From assembly GCA_044220535.1 (NCBI GenBank), contig JBGAQU010000073.1, forward strand, positions 1 through 14,254: 14,254 bases of DNA. Reading direction: 5' to 3'. Of this stretch, positions 13,044 to 14,254 are shown piece by piece. The first letter of the stretch is position 1, and every line of letters begins with the position of its first letter. The notes below the pieces were generated by a model, which searched no databases, was not told where the DNA came from, and was given only the letters and a program-made list of their open reading frames with translations. The position numbers and the translations under genes are program-made. This stretch comes from JBDHTS01 sp044220535 (GTDB lineage: Bacteria; Pseudomonadota; Alphaproteobacteria; Micavibrionales; Micavibrionaceae).

Positions 13044-13223
13044 ATGAAAAACAACCAGACCATTATCGTCGTCCTGACCATTGCCGTACTTGTGCTAGCC
13101 GTGGTTGTCTACCAACAGGCCAACCGCCCCAAAACACCGGGCGAGCATATCGATGCAGCAATTAGCGATGTTGGCGCGGCGGTCAAGGAAACCGGGCGGG
13201 ATATTCAGCGCCAGGCGGATTAA
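13044..13223 (+). CDS. Small single-pass membrane protein (59 aa)
   Basis: The 59-residue product begins MKNNQT, then has a hydrophobic segment (residues 7-22, IIVVLTIAVLVLAVVV), then a soluble tail containing TPGEHIDAAISDVGAAVKET and ending RDIQRQAD, likely an amphipathic helix. It may be a membrane-anchored protein with the tail outside, or an uncleaved signal anchor. There is no lipobox Cys. AAGGGC at 13030-13035 lies eight bases before the ATG. A longer open frame to 12888 runs through the divergent GNAT gene and is not credible. The upstream EcfG-like site hints at stress expression. Its stop codon overlaps the guaB stop on the other strand within TTAA. No function is recognised. Confidence 0.75.
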   Translation: MKNNQTIIVVLTIAVLVLAVVVYQQANRPKTPGEHIDAAISDVGAAVKETGRDIQRQAD

Positions 13224-14254
13224 GTTTCCGTTGCCCGGTAATTCGGGGCTTCCTGGGTAATCGTGACATCATGCACATGGCTCTCGCGGAAGCCCGCGCC
13301 GGTCATGCGCATGAATTCGGCCTTGTCTTTCATATTCGCGATGGTCTTGCAGCCTGTGTAACCCATCGACGCACGGAGGCCGCCGATTAGTTGATGCAAC
13401 ACAGGCGCGACCGGGCCTTTATAGGGCACGCGGCCTTCAATGCCTTCCGGCACCAGCTTCTGGCCCTGTGTCACGCCCGCCTGGAAATACCGGTCGGCGG
13501 ATCCGCGCATCATCGCGCCCACCGATCCCATACCGCGATAGGATTTATAGGACCTTCCCTGATACAGCACGATTTCGCCCGGCGCTTCGTCCGTGCCCGC
13601 CAGCAATCCGCCGAGCATGGCGCAATCCGCGCCCGCCGCAATCGCCTTGGCAAAGTCGCCTGAATATTTAATGCCGCCATCGGCGATCACGGGAATGCCC
13701 TTCTTCGCGCAAGCCTCCGCCACGTCCATGATGGCCGTCAGCTGCGGCACGCCCACGCCCGCGACCACGCGCGTCGTGCAGATGCTGCCCGGCCCTATGC
13801 CGACCTTCACCGCATCCGCGCCTGCATCGATCAAGGCTTTGGCTGCATCCGCCGTCGCAATATTGCCCGCAATGATTTGTAATTTATTGGAGCGGATTTC
13901 CCGCACACGCCGCACCGTATCCAGCACGTTTTTGGAATGGCCGTGCGCTGTGTCGACGACAACAACATCCAGGCCTGCTTCAACCATCGCTTCCGCACGC
14001 TCCACACCTGTGCCGCCCGTGCCGACGGCAGCGCCCGCCAGCAAACGTCCTTGCGCGTCCTTAGCGGCCTGCGGGAACAGGGCGGATTTTTCGATGTCTT
14101 TCACGGTCATCAACCCGGTGCAGCGGCCTTCACGGTCGACGATCAAAAGCTTTTCAATGCGGTGCTTGTGCAGCAGGCGCTTCGCGTCCTCCTTGCTGAC
14201 TTCGTTCACCACGGTGATCAGGTTTTCAGATGTCATCAATTCGCGCACGGGCTG
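13220..14254 (-). CDS. guaB: IMP dehydrogenase, 5' end beyond the window
   Basis: It oxidises IMP to XMP with NAD+, the rate-limiting step of guanylate synthesis. The frame is open through the right edge, so about 344 C-terminal residues are present and the N-terminal part (barrel start and first CBS domain) is missing. What remains starts in the second CBS domain (VRELMTSENLITVV, then LLIVDREGRCTGLMTVKDIE) and continues with the catalytic barrel: DTAHGHS, IIAGNIAT, the loop GIGPGSICTTR with the catalytic Cys, VIADGGIKYSGD, MLGGLLAGTDEAPGE, then YKSYRGMGSVGAM, and the flap region near GRVPYKGPV. All are standard for the family. The GTG at 14248 is an internal valine and not a start. guaA lies at the other end of the window on the same strand. 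Confidence 0.97.
   Translation of the reverse strand, partial: QPVRELMTSENLITVVNEVSKEDAKRLLHKHRIEKLLIVDREGRCTGLMTVKDIEKSALFPQAAKDAQGRLLAGAAVGTGGTGVERAEAMVEAGLDVVVVDTAHGHSKNVLDTVRRVREIRSNKLQIIAGNIATADAAKALIDAGADAVKVGIGPGSICTTRVVAGVGVPQLTAIMDVAEACAKKGIPVIADGGIKYSGDFAKAIAAGADCAMLGGLLAGTDEAPGEIVLYQGRSYKSYRGMGSVGAMMRGSADRYFQAGVTQGQKLVPEGIEGRVPYKGPVAPVLHQLIGGLRASMGYTGCKTIANMKDKAEFMRMTGAGFRESHVHDVTITQEAPNYRATET

Overview
The window looks like chromosomal DNA of an alphaproteobacterium. Coding GC is moderately high and intergenic DNA is AT-rich. The guaB, RsmB-like methyltransferase and guaA genes lie in that order on one strand, and one small gene has an EcfG-like promoter. The genus cannot be told from the sequence; an uncultured or Micavibrio/Rhodospirillales-like lineage is only a guess.

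Layout. (1) 1-283 is a very AT-rich edge with the end of an unrecognised rightward ORF. (2) 246-1841 (-) is guaA, GMP synthase. (3) 1988-2506 (+) is the periplasmic protein creA, followed by a perfect hairpin. (4) 2641-8534 (+) is a rightward series: a Sel1-repeat/AAA+ ATPase of CbbX/SpoVK type, a trimeric-type purine nucleoside phosphorylase (PNP), metF and metE. (5) 8540-8931 (+) is a small gene broken by one frameshift; its N-terminal half looks faintly avidin-like. (6) 8935-10269 (-) is an RsmB/NOP2-type rRNA m5C methyltransferase. (7) 10476-10836 (+) holds two tiny related genes of 37 and 43 codons, each with its own promoter-like motif, strong ribosome site and intrinsic terminator. (8) 10936-12018 (+) is an Old Yellow Enzyme (OYE) family alkene reductase. 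(9) 11999-12943 (-) holds an unknown 114-aa protein and a GNAT acetyltransferase. (10) 13044-13223 (+) is a small single-pass membrane protein. (11) 13220-14254 (-) is guaB, cut by the window end.

How the genes fit together. guaB (IMP to XMP) and guaA (XMP to GMP) complete guanylate synthesis, and the PNP recycles guanosine and inosine. metF supplies 5-methyl-THF to the cobalamin-independent methionine synthase metE. The motif TGCA-N2-GCAGC occurs twice before metF and once before metE, which may mark shared control.

The least ordinary parts are the twin tiny genes with a similar C-terminal motif, the frameshifted avidin-like ORF, the metF/metE leader motif, and the guaB-rsmB-guaA set spread over 14 kb with unrelated units between. 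No RNA genes, CRISPR arrays or insertion sequences were seen.
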